A DNA stretch of 64,000 bases, from NCBI GenBank assembly GCA_965228215.1, contig OZ245800.1, forward strand, positions 2,790,001-2,854,000. Direction: 5' to 3'. Shown piece by piece: positions 41,419 through 50,803 of this stretch. The notes below the pieces were generated by a model. The model did not search any database. It was given only the letters and a program-made list of their open reading frames with translations, and was not told where the DNA came from. The position numbers were made by a program, and so were the translations under genes. The stretch comes from Maricaulis sp965228215 (lineage in GTDB: Bacteria; Pseudomonadota; Alphaproteobacteria; Caulobacterales; Maricaulaceae). Numbering within the stretch: the first letter of the stretch is position 1; every line of letters starts with the position of its first letter.

Positions 41419-42529
41419 CGATACCGTCGACCAGCTCGGCGGAAACACCCCAGTCCAGCATGGCTTCGCGCGTATGGGCGCCCGGCTTGGGCGCGCTGCC
41501 CTGGATCGCGCCCGGCGTCGCCGAGAAGCGCGGTGCCGGCGAGGCCTGACGCACCCCGTCCACCTCCTGGTAGACCGCCCGTTCGACCATGTGCGGGTGT
41601 TCAGCGCTTTCCTCGTAATTCAGGACCGGCGCAAAACACCCATCACTGCCCTCGAAAACTTCACACCACTCATCCCGGCTCCGGGTCAGGAAGATCGCCT
41701 CCAGCCGGGACCGGGCCTCGGCCCAGCCCTTTCCGGTCCAATCGGCGGGCATGTCGTCCTGGCTGATCCCGAGCTTCTCGCACAACAGCGCGTAGAATTC
41801 CGGCTCGAGCGGGCCAATCGATACGAAACCCCCATCGGAGCAGGCATAGACGCCATAGAAATGCGCCCCGCCATCCAGCAGGTTCTCGCCCCGGCGGGTG
41901 TGCCAGAGCCCCATGGCGGCCAATTGGTGCTGGGATGCCATCAGCGAGGTCGCACCATCGACGATGGCGGCATCCACCACCTGTCCCTGCCCAGTCGTCT
42001 TCGCGTGATGCAGCGCCGCCACGACACCAAAGGCGAGATACATCGCACCACCGCCGAAATCGCCGACCAGATTGAGCGGCGGGACAGGCTTTTCCGGCGT
42101 ACCGATTGCGCCCAGAGCGCCTGTCAGGGCAATGTAATTGAGATCATGCCCGGCGGCGTGTGCGAGCGGGCCATACTGGCCCCAACCGGTCATCCGGCCA
42201 TAGACCAGCGCAGGATTGCGGGCGAGCGCGCTGTCCGGGCCGAGGCCCAGGCGCTCCATGACGCCCGGGCGAAATCCCTCGAGCAGGATGTCGGCGGCTT
42301 CCACCATGCCGAGACAGGCCTCGAGCGCCGCCTCGTTCTTGAGGTCCAGGGCGACCGAGCGCCGGCCGCGCGCGAGAACTTCCGCGGCACCGCCTCCGAA
42401 CGCCCCCGGACGGTCGATCCGCACAACGTCGGCACCCATGTCAGACAGCATCATGGCGCAGAAGGGCGCGGGCCCAAGGCCAACAAATTCGAGGACTTTA
42501 ACCCCTTTTAGAGGTCCTTGTTGTTTCAT
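41405..42529 (-). CDS. CaiB/BaiF family CoA-transferase, alpha-methylacyl-CoA racemase-like
   Basis: This 374-residue family III CoA-transferase-fold protein shows the N-terminal LKGVKVLEFVGLGPAPFCAMMLSDMGADVVRIDRP, typical of alpha-methylacyl-CoA racemases, with MTGWGQYGPLAHAAGHDLNYIALTGAL following near residue 115. Racemases use His and Asp (both present in AAGHDLNY) to exchange the alpha-proton of 2-methyl-branched acyl-CoAs. The neighbours do not show a matching pathway. It is divergent from the PopA-like gene. Confidence 0.88.
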   Translation of the reverse strand: MKQQGPLKGVKVLEFVGLGPAPFCAMMLSDMGADVVRIDRPGAFGGGAAEVLARGRRSVALDLKNEAALEACLGMVEAADILLEGFRPGVMERLGLGPDSALARNPALVYGRMTGWGQYGPLAHAAGHDLNYIALTGALGAIGTPEKPVPPLNLVGDFGGGAMYLAFGVVAALHHAKTTGQGQVVDAAIVDGATSLMASQHQLAAMGLWHTRRGENLLDGGAHFYGVYACSDGGFVSIGPLEPEFYALLCEKLGISQDDMPADWTGKGWAEARSRLEAIFLTRSRDEWCEVFEGSDGCFAPVLNYEESAEHPHMVERAVYQEVDGVRQASPAPRFSATPGAIQGSAPKPGAHTREAMLDWGVSAELVDGIVSPN

Positions 42530-42623
42530 TCGACCAACCTCGCGATTCGTAATTTCCGGAAGCGTGACACTTGTGACAAACTCAAGAAACGAAAATACGT
42601 CGGCCTTGCCGGCAGGGGGACGG

Positions 42624-43940
42624 ATGGGACGCGCATTGGACGTGTTGCTTTACGGTGCGCTGGAACGCACTGAAGGCCTGGCTGAAGCACTCGAAAACCT
42701 GGGCATTCGCTGTCGCGGTGTCCGCCCGGACTCACCGGCCCCGCGCGTTGACCGCGAATGGGCGGCCGGGGTCATCCTCGCCGAGAGCAAGGCGGATATC
42801 GACGACGCCCTCGCGAGCTTCAACCGTTTCTGGTCGACCAAACGCCCGGTCATCGCCGTGGTGAATGACAGTCTCGATGAATGCGACGCGGTAGATTCCT
42901 GGCTTCGCACCCCGGCACCGGCGGTACAGGTCGCAGCCCGTATCCGGGCCCTCTTCCGACTTCATGTGATGGAAGAGGTTGCATCGCTAAGAACAGAAGC
43001 CAGCGCGCTTTATGGCCAACGCAAACCTGTCGCGGAACGCGCCGAGACGCCGGCTTGCGTATTGTATGTCGGCGAAGCCTCGCCGCGCTTCATGGCCCTG
43101 CAACACGCGCTCAACACGTCGGGCACGGAAGTGATTGCCGCCTTCTCCTCCTATTCCGCCTTCGACTATCTGCATGAACGCTCTTTCGATGCAGTCGTGC
43201 TGAACGCGCTGGAGAAGCGCGACACCGCCTTCACGATCAGTTCGGCCATGCGTCGCAACGCACGCCTCTACCACACTCCGGTCCTGCTGCTGGCGAGTGA
43301 CGGAAATGCCGAGGGAACCGAGGAAGCCTTCGCGCGCGGGGTCTCGGACATCCTGCCGCCCGAGGCCAGCGATACCGAGATCCGCGAACGCGTGCTCTGC
43401 CTGGCCGGAGAACGCCGTCGTCGCCGGGAAGCCAAGGCCCAGCTTGAAGCCTGCCGTGATCCTCGTTCCCTGGATGTGGATACCGGCCTCTTCCATGCCG
43501 GTTTCCTGACCTCGCACCTGCAAAATCTGCTCGATGCAGAGCAGGATCGCGGTCTCAATTTCTCGATCCTGGCCCTGAACGTGTCCCTGCCCGATGGCCC
43601 GGATCAGCCGGACGACACGTCCTCAGAGAAGGCCCGCCGGCAGTTTGCAGCCATGCTTCGCCATCTTCTGCGGACCGAGGATGCTGCCGCCCGGATCGGG
43701 TCAGACCGTTTCGTGGCCGTGCTTCCCTATACGGATCTGGACGGCGTGGAGTGCGTGTCGGCACGCGTGTCGGCTATCGCCGAATGCACCGCATTCGAAA
43801 GCGATGACCCCCTGCGGCCCTTCCGCCTGTCCGTGATGTCCGTGCCGCTGCAGCCGCAGCCTGGCGATACGGCCGAGAGCCTGCTGGAACGTGCCATTCG
43901 CCAGCTTGTCGCCCGCAGCGATTTCGCAGCACGCGCGTGA
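42624..43940 (+). CDS. popA: PopA-like protein: two degenerate receiver domains plus degenerate GGDEF domain
   Basis: This 438-residue protein has PleD-like architecture: a degenerate receiver (1-125), a second receiver-like domain (145-270), and a GGDEF domain (about 295-438). The signature GGDEF is replaced by GSDRF in ARIGSDRFVAVLP, so cyclase activity should be lost. Exactly five residues earlier stands RTED, an intact RxxD I-site for binding cyclic di-GMP. Caulobacter PopA has this design and recruits CtrA to ClpXP at the cell pole. A G-rich ribosome site precedes ATG 42624. Orthology is inferred from architecture; another degenerate diguanylate cyclase is possible. Confidence 0.72.
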   Translation: MGRALDVLLYGALERTEGLAEALENLGIRCRGVRPDSPAPRVDREWAAGVILAESKADIDDALASFNRFWSTKRPVIAVVNDSLDECDAVDSWLRTPAPAVQVAARIRALFRLHVMEEVASLRTEASALYGQRKPVAERAETPACVLYVGEASPRFMALQHALNTSGTEVIAAFSSYSAFDYLHERSFDAVVLNALEKRDTAFTISSAMRRNARLYHTPVLLLASDGNAEGTEEAFARGVSDILPPEASDTEIRERVLCLAGERRRRREAKAQLEACRDPRSLDVDTGLFHAGFLTSHLQNLLDAEQDRGLNFSILALNVSLPDGPDQPDDTSSEKARRQFAAMLRHLLRTEDAAARIGSDRFVAVLPYTDLDGVECVSARVSAIAECTAFESDDPLRPFRLSVMSVPLQPQPGDTAESLLERAIRQLVARSDFAARA

Positions 43941-43960
43941 TACGGGCAATACCGGACTGA

Positions 43961-46900
43961 TCAGACCGTTTCTGCCTGAGACTGGCGATGACGGACCGCA
44001 ATGTCCGCCAGCGGCGAGATCGCGCGCTCGATGGCCTTCAGGCGCGCATCGGGCTCATCCCATTCCGCACGCAGGACCAGTTTGTGGTCCGGTCGCACCT
44101 TGAACAGGGCGGCATTCTTCGAGATGTGGGCGATCAGGCTCGGCGGATCGACGAATTTGTCATTGCGGAAATGAATGACGGCGCCTTTAGGGCCCGCATC
44201 GACCTTGGCGATACCCGCACGCTTGCAGAGCGTCTTCACCGCCACCACCCGAAGAAGCGTCTCGACCTCGTCCGGGAGCGGACCGAAACGGTCAATCAAT
44301 TCCGCGGCATAGGCTTCGCGTTCGGCCTTGTCGTCGAGCGATGACAGACGGCGATAGAGCTGCAGTCGGACATCGAGGTCCGGCACGTAATGATCGGGAA
44401 TCAAGACCGCGCCGCCGGCATTGATCTGCGGCGACCATTCGCCCTCATCCTCGCCATCGGTCTCGCCGCGCAGCGAGGCCACGGCTTCCTCCAGCATGGA
44501 CTGGTAGAGTTCCACGCCGACATCCTTGATGTGACCGGATTGTTCCTCACCCAGCAGATTGCCGCCGCCGCGCAGGTCCAGGTCATGCGAGGCCAGCGTG
44601 AAACCGGCGCCGAGCGAATCCAGGGAAGAAAGGACTTTCAGACGCTTGTCTGCTCCATCGGTGATCTTCTGGTGCATCGGCGTTGTGAGGTAGGCATAGG
44701 CGCGGGTCTTGGAGCGTCCCACCCGGCCACGCAGCTGGTACAGCTGGGACAGGCCGAAACGGTCGGCCCGGTGCACGACGAGCGTGTTCGCGGTCGGGAT
44801 ATCAATGCCCGACTCGACGATGGTCGTTGAGACCAGCACATCATACTGACCCTCGTAGAAAGCCGTCATGATGTCTTCCAGCTGACCGGCGGCCATCTGG
44901 CCATGCGCGATCACGAAGGAGATCTCGGGCACGCTTTCGCGAAGGAAAGTCGAAATTTCGTCGAGATCGGAGATCCGGGGCACCACGAAGAAGGCCTGCC
45001 CGCCGCGATATTTTTCGCGTAACAGTGATTCGCGCACCGTAACCGGATCGAAGGGCGACACATAGGTTCGCACGGCCAGGCGGTCGACCGGCGGCGTGGC
45101 GATGATCGAAAGATCCCGGATTCCCGTGAGGGCCAGTTGCAGCGTGCGCGGAATGGGCGTGGCCGTCAGCGTGAGAACATGCACGTCGGCACGCAATTCT
45201 TTGAGCCTTTCCTTGTGCTTGACCCCGAAATGTTGCTCCTCGTCGATGATCAGGAGGCCCAGATCGCTGAACTTGACCGTCTTGGCCAGCAGCGCGTGTG
45301 TGCCCACAACGATCTCGACCTTACCGCCGCGCAATTCCTCTTTGCTGGCCTTGGCCTCCTTGGCGCCGACCAGTCGCGACAATTGCCGGACCTTGACCGG
45401 CCAGCCGCGGAAACGTTCGGAGAAAGTCTTGAAATGCTGCCGGGCCAGGAGCGTTGTTGGAGCTACCACCGCGATCTGGCGGCCGGCCATGGCCATCACG
45501 AAGGCTGCGCGCAGCGCGACTTCTGTCTTGCCGAAACCCACATCGCCGCAGATGAGCCGGTCCATCGGGCGGCCCTTGGCGAGATCGCCGAACACATCCT
45601 CGACCGCGTTCAACTGGTCATCGGTCTCGGCGTAGGGGAAGGCCGCGCAGAATTCGTCATAGAGACCGGTCGAGACCTCGACAGGATCCGCCTTCTTGGA
45701 CAGGCGCTGGGCCGCGATCTTGATCAACTGGTCCGCCATGTCTCGCAGGCGCTTTTTTGCCTTCGCCTTACGCGCCTGCCAGGCTACGCCGCCCAGCTTG
45801 TCCAGCTGGGCACTCTCAGCATCCGCGCCGTAACGCGAGAGGAGTTCGATATTCTCGACCGGCAGATAGAGCTTGGATTGACCGGAATATTCCAGCTCGA
45901 TGCAATCGTGCGGCGCGTCCTGAACAGGCAGGGTTTTCAGACCGATGAACCGGCCCAGGCCGTGATCGGCATGGATGACCAGATCGCCCGGCGAGAGCGA
46001 ACCCGCCTCGACGATGATGTCGGCGCTCTTCTTGCGCTTGCGAGGCCGCGCCAGACGGTCGCCGAGAATGTCCTGTTCGGACAGGATCGCCAGCGTCTCG
46101 GTCTCGAAACCGCGCTCGACCGGCAGAACCGCGCGCGTAACCTCGGTGTCCGGCCCGGCCAGGACATCCTTCCAGCGCTCGGCGAGCCGGATCTTGCCAA
46201 GCCCGTGATCGCCCAACACGCCCGCCAGGCGTTCCGAAGCGCCTTCACTCCACGACGCCAGCAAGACACGCTTGCCCGCCTTGCGCAGGTCCTGGACATG
46301 TTTGGCTGTGGCATCGAAGACATTGATATTGTCGGCATTGCGCTCGGCAGCAAAGACACGACCCTGCTTACCGGCCATGTCGATCACATTGGATCCGGGC
46401 TCGAGGAAGGCCGTGAAACGACGTACCGGCCGGTCGCTCAACAGGCCGGTCCACTCGTCCTCGTCGAGATAGAGCGCCTTGGGTTCCAGCGCGTGATAGC
46501 TCGGTGCCGACAGCGAGGAGGAATGGGTCTGCTCGCGCGCGATCTGGCGGGCCTCGTGATAATCCTCGACCTGTTTGACACGCTCGGCAAACGCGTCGGC
46601 GCTCAGCGCATCGAGCGCGATCAGGGCGTCATCCCCGAAATAGTCAAAGGCGGTCTCGGTGGTCTCGTGAAAGAGCGGCAGCCAGTGCTCGGCGCCTGCG
46701 GGGCGCGCACCGGCGCTTACAGCTTCGTAGATCGGGTCGGACGATTCAGCGCGGCCGAACGTGCGCACATAACCGGTTCGGAAACGGGAAATACTGGTCT
46801 CGTCCAGCAGGATTTCCGACACGGGCGTGAAATCCACCCGGTCGAGCTGGCGGGTTGTACGCTGGGTTTCCGGATCAAACGCCCGCAGGGATTCCAGCGT

Positions 46901-47464
46901 ATCGCCGAAGAAATCGAGCCTTACAGGCTCTTTCAGTCCCGGAGGAAAGACGTCGATAACCCCGCCGCGGATGGCATAATCGCCCGGCTCCATCACCGTG
47001 GCCGCGCGCGCATAACCATTGACGGCGAAATGCTGTTTCAGCTCTTCCGTATCCAGGGATGCACCCGGCCGGGCCGAAATCCCGGCGCCGGTGAGGACGC
47101 CGCGCGGCGGGCATCGCTGGGCGACGGCATTGATGGTGGTGATGATGATCGTCGTGCCGGAAAGCTCGCCGGACGCCAATTGCGCCAGGGTCGCCGCCCG
47201 CTGTGCTGCCACGCGCGGCGATGGCGAGATCCGGTCATAGGGCTGGCAGTCCCAAGCCGGCAGGCGGCGGACATCAAGATCGGGTGCGAAGAAATCCAGG
47301 GCCGAAGCGAAGGCAGCGGCACGGGAATCGTCGCGCGCAACGAAGACATTCACCCCGCCGCGCAGCCGAGCCGCATCGGCAAAGGCCAGCGCATCCAGCC
47401 CCTCCGGTGCACCGCACACCGTGGCATTGCCACGCACCGTGGCGATCAAGTCCAAATCAGTCAT
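43961..47464 (-). CDS. mfd: Transcription-repair coupling factor Mfd
   Basis: This 1167-residue ATP-dependent translocase removes RNA polymerase stalled at lesions and recruits UvrA. It shows the N-terminal UvrB-homology region, the RNA polymerase-interacting domain around PGDLVIHADHGLGRFIGL (near residue 500), and the helicase motor with Walker A GDVGFGKTEVALRAAF, the DEEQ box (LLIIDEEQHFGVKHKERL), TATPIPRTLQLAL, and the RecG-like TRG motif region. The C-terminal TRCF domain follows. Length is normal. It starts 12 bp after the sdhE stop, so the two are probably cotranscribed. Confidence 0.97.
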   Translation of the reverse strand: MTDLDLIATVRGNATVCGAPEGLDALAFADAARLRGGVNVFVARDDSRAAAFASALDFFAPDLDVRRLPAWDCQPYDRISPSPRVAAQRAATLAQLASGELSGTTIIITTINAVAQRCPPRGVLTGAGISARPGASLDTEELKQHFAVNGYARAATVMEPGDYAIRGGVIDVFPPGLKEPVRLDFFGDTLESLRAFDPETQRTTRQLDRVDFTPVSEILLDETSISRFRTGYVRTFGRAESSDPIYEAVSAGARPAGAEHWLPLFHETTETAFDYFGDDALIALDALSADAFAERVKQVEDYHEARQIAREQTHSSSLSAPSYHALEPKALYLDEDEWTGLLSDRPVRRFTAFLEPGSNVIDMAGKQGRVFAAERNADNINVFDATAKHVQDLRKAGKRVLLASWSEGASERLAGVLGDHGLGKIRLAERWKDVLAGPDTEVTRAVLPVERGFETETLAILSEQDILGDRLARPRKRKKSADIIVEAGSLSPGDLVIHADHGLGRFIGLKTLPVQDAPHDCIELEYSGQSKLYLPVENIELLSRYGADAESAQLDKLGGVAWQARKAKAKKRLRDMADQLIKIAAQRLSKKADPVEVSTGLYDEFCAAFPYAETDDQLNAVEDVFGDLAKGRPMDRLICGDVGFGKTEVALRAAFVMAMAGRQIAVVAPTTLLARQHFKTFSERFRGWPVKVRQLSRLVGAKEAKASKEELRGGKVEIVVGTHALLAKTVKFSDLGLLIIDEEQHFGVKHKERLKELRADVHVLTLTATPIPRTLQLALTGIRDLSIIATPPVDRLAVRTYVSPFDPVTVRESLLREKYRGGQAFFVVPRISDLDEISTFLRESVPEISFVIAHGQMAAGQLEDIMTAFYEGQYDVLVSTTIVESGIDIPTANTLVVHRADRFGLSQLYQLRGRVGRSKTRAYAYLTTPMHQKITDGADKRLKVLSSLDSLGAGFTLASHDLDLRGGGNLLGEEQSGHIKDVGVELYQSMLEEAVASLRGETDGEDEGEWSPQINAGGAVLIPDHYVPDLDVRLQLYRRLSSLDDKAEREAYAAELIDRFGPLPDEVETLLRVVAVKTLCKRAGIAKVDAGPKGAVIHFRNDKFVDPPSLIAHISKNAALFKVRPDHKLVLRAEWDEPDARLKAIERAISPLADIAVRHRQSQAETV

Positions 47465-47476
47465 GTCAGACCGTTG

Positions 47477-47770
47477 TCAGCTCTTGGGTCCGTCGCCGAA
47501 AGCCGCGTCCTCGTCGACGCGGAAGGCCTTGAGCGCGTCCATGATCGGCGTGTCGAACTGCGCCGGCGTGGGTTCCCGCCCGATAATCCAGGCATAGATA
47601 TCCTGGTCTGACTCGTCCAGCAGGCGTTCGAAAAAGGCCACGTCATCATCCGACATGCCGTCCAGCCGGTCATCGGCGAACCGGCCAAGAATGAGATCCG
47701 CTTCCTTGAAGCCGCGGCGCCAGGCCCGGATACGCAGTTTCTTGCGCTTGATGTCCACAGTTTCGGTCAT
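47477..47770 (-). CDS. sdhE: Succinate dehydrogenase assembly factor 2 (SdhE) family protein
   Basis: This 97-residue protein has the SdhE/DUF339 signature RAWRRGFKEADLILGRF; the RGxxE motif (RGFKE) is the segment that helps attach FAD to succinate dehydrogenase. The later FERLLDESDQDIYAWIIGREP is also typical. It is located between mfd and the divergent recG, an arrangement I associate with alphaproteobacteria. ATG 47770 is chosen; the frame is open further upstream but without homology. Confidence 0.93.
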   Translation of the reverse strand: MTETVDIKRKKLRIRAWRRGFKEADLILGRFADDRLDGMSDDDVAFFERLLDESDQDIYAWIIGREPTPAQFDTPIMDALKAFRVDEDAAFGDGPKS

Positions 47771-47847
47771 GCGGGAGGATATAATCCGCCCCATGCCGCT
47801 CGTCGACCGCTGGTAGTGTCTCGCACAGCAGTTAAACTGCCGCGGCG

Positions 47848-49932
47848 ATGCGCCCAGAGATTCTCTTTCCGCTCTTCCAGGATGTGACCGCCCTGCCCGG
47901 TATCGGGCCGAGGCTGGCCGCCCTGCTGGAAAAACTGACCGGACCGCGCGTGAAGGATGTGCTCTTTCACCCGCCGACAGGCCTGATCGATCGCAGTCGT
48001 CATGTCACCGTCGCCGAGGCACCGGAAAGCCAGATCGTGACCATGAAGGCGCGCGTGGAGACGCATATACCGGGTGCCCGCAAGGGCCAGCCCTACAAGG
48101 TCCGCCTGTTCGACGAGACGGGTTTCCTACACCTCGTCTTTTTCCATGCCCGGTCCGATTATTTGCGCAAACTTCTGCCGGAGGGCGAGATCCGCATCGT
48201 GTCCGGCAAGGTCGAGCGCTTTGGCTCGGAAGTGCAGATCGTGCATCCCGACCTGGTGATGAGCGAGGAGGAAGCCGAGGACCAGCCGCTGATCGAGCCG
48301 GTCTATCCGCTCACCGCCGGCATCACCGCGAAGACGATGCGACGCGCTGCGGATGGCGCGCTGGGCCTGCTGCCAAGACTGCCCGAATGGACTGACGGAG
48401 ATCTGCTGCGGACCCGGAACTGGCCGGATTTTGCCAGCGCAGTGAAAACCCTGCACCGCCCCGAAAGTCCCGAGGACATCGAGGGCGATCATCCTGCGCG
48501 GCAGAGACTGGCCTTCGACGAATTATTCGCGCGGCAACTGGCCCTGCAGCTGGCGCGCGCCCGGCGACGGGCCCAGCCGGGGCGGGCGCTCGCCGGTGAT
48601 GGCAGCAAGGTCGAGCGAGTCCTGGCGTCAGCTCCGTTCAAACCTACCGGTGCGCAGATGCGCGCCTTCGAGGACATCAGGTCCGACATGGCCGACGCCA
48701 CACGCATGACCCGCCTGCTGCACGGCGATGTGGGCGCGGGCAAGACTTTCGTTGCGGCCCTCGCCGCAGCCCGGGCTGCTGAGGCCGGCGTGCAGACGGC
48801 CATCATGGCGCCGACGGAGATCCTGGCCCGCCAGCATGCAAAGAGCCTCGCGCCACTGCTCGAACCGGCCGGCCTGTCGGTGATGGCCCTGACCGGGCGG
48901 GACAAGGGCAAGGCCAGGGCCGAGCTCATCGAGCGCATGCAGTCGGGCGAAGCCGATGTGATCTGCGGTACCCATGCCCTGTTCCAGGAGGGCGTCGAGT
49001 TCGCCGATCTCGGCCTTGTGGTGATCGATGAACAGCACCGTTTCGGCGTATCCGACCGCATGCGCCTGACGGCGAAGGGTCAGCGCCCCGACACGCTGGT
49101 GATGACCGCAACACCGATCCCGCGCACGCTGTCGCTGGCTGTCTACGGTGATCTGGACGTCTCGCGGCTGGACGAAAAACCTGCGGGCCGCATTCCGCCG
49201 GACACGCGGCTGGTTTCCATGGAACGCCTCGACGAGGTGGTAGAGGGCGTCCGGCGCGCCCTCGGAAAGGGCGACCGGGTCTACTGGGTCTGCCCGCTTG
49301 TCGAGGAATCCGACGTCTCCGAGCTATCCGCCGCCGAGGACCGCTGGCGGCATTTGCGCGCCGCTCTCGGTGATGAGCGCGTTGGACTGATCCATGGGCG
49401 GATGAAGGCGGCAGACAAGGAAGCGGCCGCCAATGCCTTCCGCGCCGGCGAAATGGACGTGCTGGTGGCCACGACCGTCATCGAGGTCGGTGTCGATGCG
49501 CCTGATGCGACAGTAATGATCATCGAACACGCCGAGCGGTTCGGCCTCGCGCAATTGCACCAGTTGCGCGGCCGCGTAGGCCGGGGCGACCGGCCCTCGA
49601 CCTGTCTGTTGCTCTACAAGGGCCCGCTCGGAGAAACCGCCAAATCGCGTCTGGAAATGATGCGGGCCAGTGATGATGGTTTCGAGATCGCGGAAGAGGA
49701 CTGGCGATTGCGGGGGGCCGGCGATCCGCTGGGTCTGCGCCAGTCCGGCCTGCCCGATTTCCGGCTCGCCGACATGGAGACCCATGCCGAGCTGATCGCC
49801 ATCGCCAATGACGCGGCGCGGTTGACCGTGAACCGCGATCCGGAACTGTCGGGAGAGACGGGCGAGGCCCTGCGCTGCCTGCTCTATCTGTTCGAGCAGG
49901 ATCGCGGCATTCGCCTGCTCAAATCGGGCTAG
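47848..49932 (+). CDS. recG: ATP-dependent DNA helicase RecG
   Basis: This 694-residue replication-fork reversal and branch-migration helicase has an N-terminal wedge (OB-fold) domain (residues 50-150) and the RecG motor: LLHGDVGAGKTFVAALAAA (Walker A), VVIDEQHRFGV (DExQ box), TATPIPRTLSLAVYGDLDVS, and the C-terminal HQLRGRVGRGDRPSTCLLLY and WRLRGAGDPLGLRQSGLPDF. It is divergent from sdhE-mfd and ends 4 bp into the convergent DUF502 gene. Confidence 0.97.
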   Translation: MRPEILFPLFQDVTALPGIGPRLAALLEKLTGPRVKDVLFHPPTGLIDRSRHVTVAEAPESQIVTMKARVETHIPGARKGQPYKVRLFDETGFLHLVFFHARSDYLRKLLPEGEIRIVSGKVERFGSEVQIVHPDLVMSEEEAEDQPLIEPVYPLTAGITAKTMRRAADGALGLLPRLPEWTDGDLLRTRNWPDFASAVKTLHRPESPEDIEGDHPARQRLAFDELFARQLALQLARARRRAQPGRALAGDGSKVERVLASAPFKPTGAQMRAFEDIRSDMADATRMTRLLHGDVGAGKTFVAALAAARAAEAGVQTAIMAPTEILARQHAKSLAPLLEPAGLSVMALTGRDKGKARAELIERMQSGEADVICGTHALFQEGVEFADLGLVVIDEQHRFGVSDRMRLTAKGQRPDTLVMTATPIPRTLSLAVYGDLDVSRLDEKPAGRIPPDTRLVSMERLDEVVEGVRRALGKGDRVYWVCPLVEESDVSELSAAEDRWRHLRAALGDERVGLIHGRMKAADKEAAANAFRAGEMDVLVATTVIEVGVDAPDATVMIIEHAERFGLAQLHQLRGRVGRGDRPSTCLLLYKGPLGETAKSRLEMMRASDDGFEIAEEDWRLRGAGDPLGLRQSGLPDFRLADMETHAELIAIANDAARLTVNRDPELSGETGEALRCLLYLFEQDRGIRLLKSG

Positions 49933-50648
49933 GCCGGATCCGGCTTGTCTGACGTGTCGGCCCCCGACCCGTCCACCTCATCCACAGGCTTACCCCCGCG
50001 AACCTCGTCAGGCAGGCTTTCCTGGACGTCTTCAGGCAGTTTGTCCGGCGTCACCATGCCGAAACTGATGATCAGCTTGGCCGCTTCCTCGACCGACATG
50101 TCGATCGAGATCGTGTTGGAGCGCGGCGTGTAGAGCAGGAAACCCGAGGTCGGGTTCGGCGTGGTCGGCACGAACAAGGCGATCACATCGTCGGAGATCT
50201 TCTCCCTCAACGCGCCCTGCCCCTCGGCCGAGACAAAGGCAACCACGTACAGGCCCTTCATCGGGTATTCGATCAGCACGACTTCCTTGAAGGAATTCTT
50301 CTTGCCGTTGAACACCGTCTCCATGATCTGTTTGAGAGCATTGTAGACATTGCGCACCAGCGGCACGCTGGAGATCAGGTTTTCGCCCATGGAGATGAGC
50401 GACCGGCCGAAGAAATTGCGCGCGAGCGCCCCGAGTACGGTCAGCATCACGACGGCGAGCGCCAGGCCCAGACCGGGAATGGTGAAATCGCCCGGCAGAT
50501 AGGTCTCCGGATTGAAGCGCTCCGGGATGGCCGGTTTGACCACACGGTCGACGAATCCGATGAAACTCCAGATCAAGGCGATCGTGACGGCCAGCGGCGT
50601 GGCGAGGACGATACCCGTCAGGAAATTATTTCGAAGCCAGCGAAACAT
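49929..50648 (-). CDS. DUF502 family membrane protein
   Basis: This 239-residue protein has two N-terminal membrane helices (FLTGIVLATPLAVTIALIWSFIGF and IPGLGLALAVVMLTVLGAL) followed by a soluble domain with the DUF502 pattern IPLVRN-like SVPLVRNVYNALKQIMETVF and LFVPTTPNPTSGFLLYTP. The function is unknown. The C-terminus is acidic and low in complexity. AGGAG precedes the ATG. It converges with recG and diverges from the DUF3089 gene. Confidence 0.9.
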   Translation of the reverse strand: MFRWLRNNFLTGIVLATPLAVTIALIWSFIGFVDRVVKPAIPERFNPETYLPGDFTIPGLGLALAVVMLTVLGALARNFFGRSLISMGENLISSVPLVRNVYNALKQIMETVFNGKKNSFKEVVLIEYPMKGLYVVAFVSAEGQGALREKISDDVIALFVPTTPNPTSGFLLYTPRSNTISIDMSVEEAAKLIISFGMVTPDKLPEDVQESLPDEVRGGKPVDEVDGSGADTSDKPDPA

Positions 50649-50803
50649 GATGCTCCTGTAGATGAATGGGCCGGGAAACTGGGGGGTGTTTCCGGTCCTT
50701 CGCTAACATTAGTTGAAGCCGATACGTTCGCCAATCGGTTGCATCCCGTCTTCCACGTGGGAAAATGGCGGCTTCCGAACGGAATCAATCAAGGGAAGAG
50801 TCC

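Noticed and set aside
45137..47611. An 824-codon open frame on the plus strand opposite mfd
   Set aside because: It mirrors mfd in antisense, has no recognisable domain, and its length follows from GC-rich codon bias.
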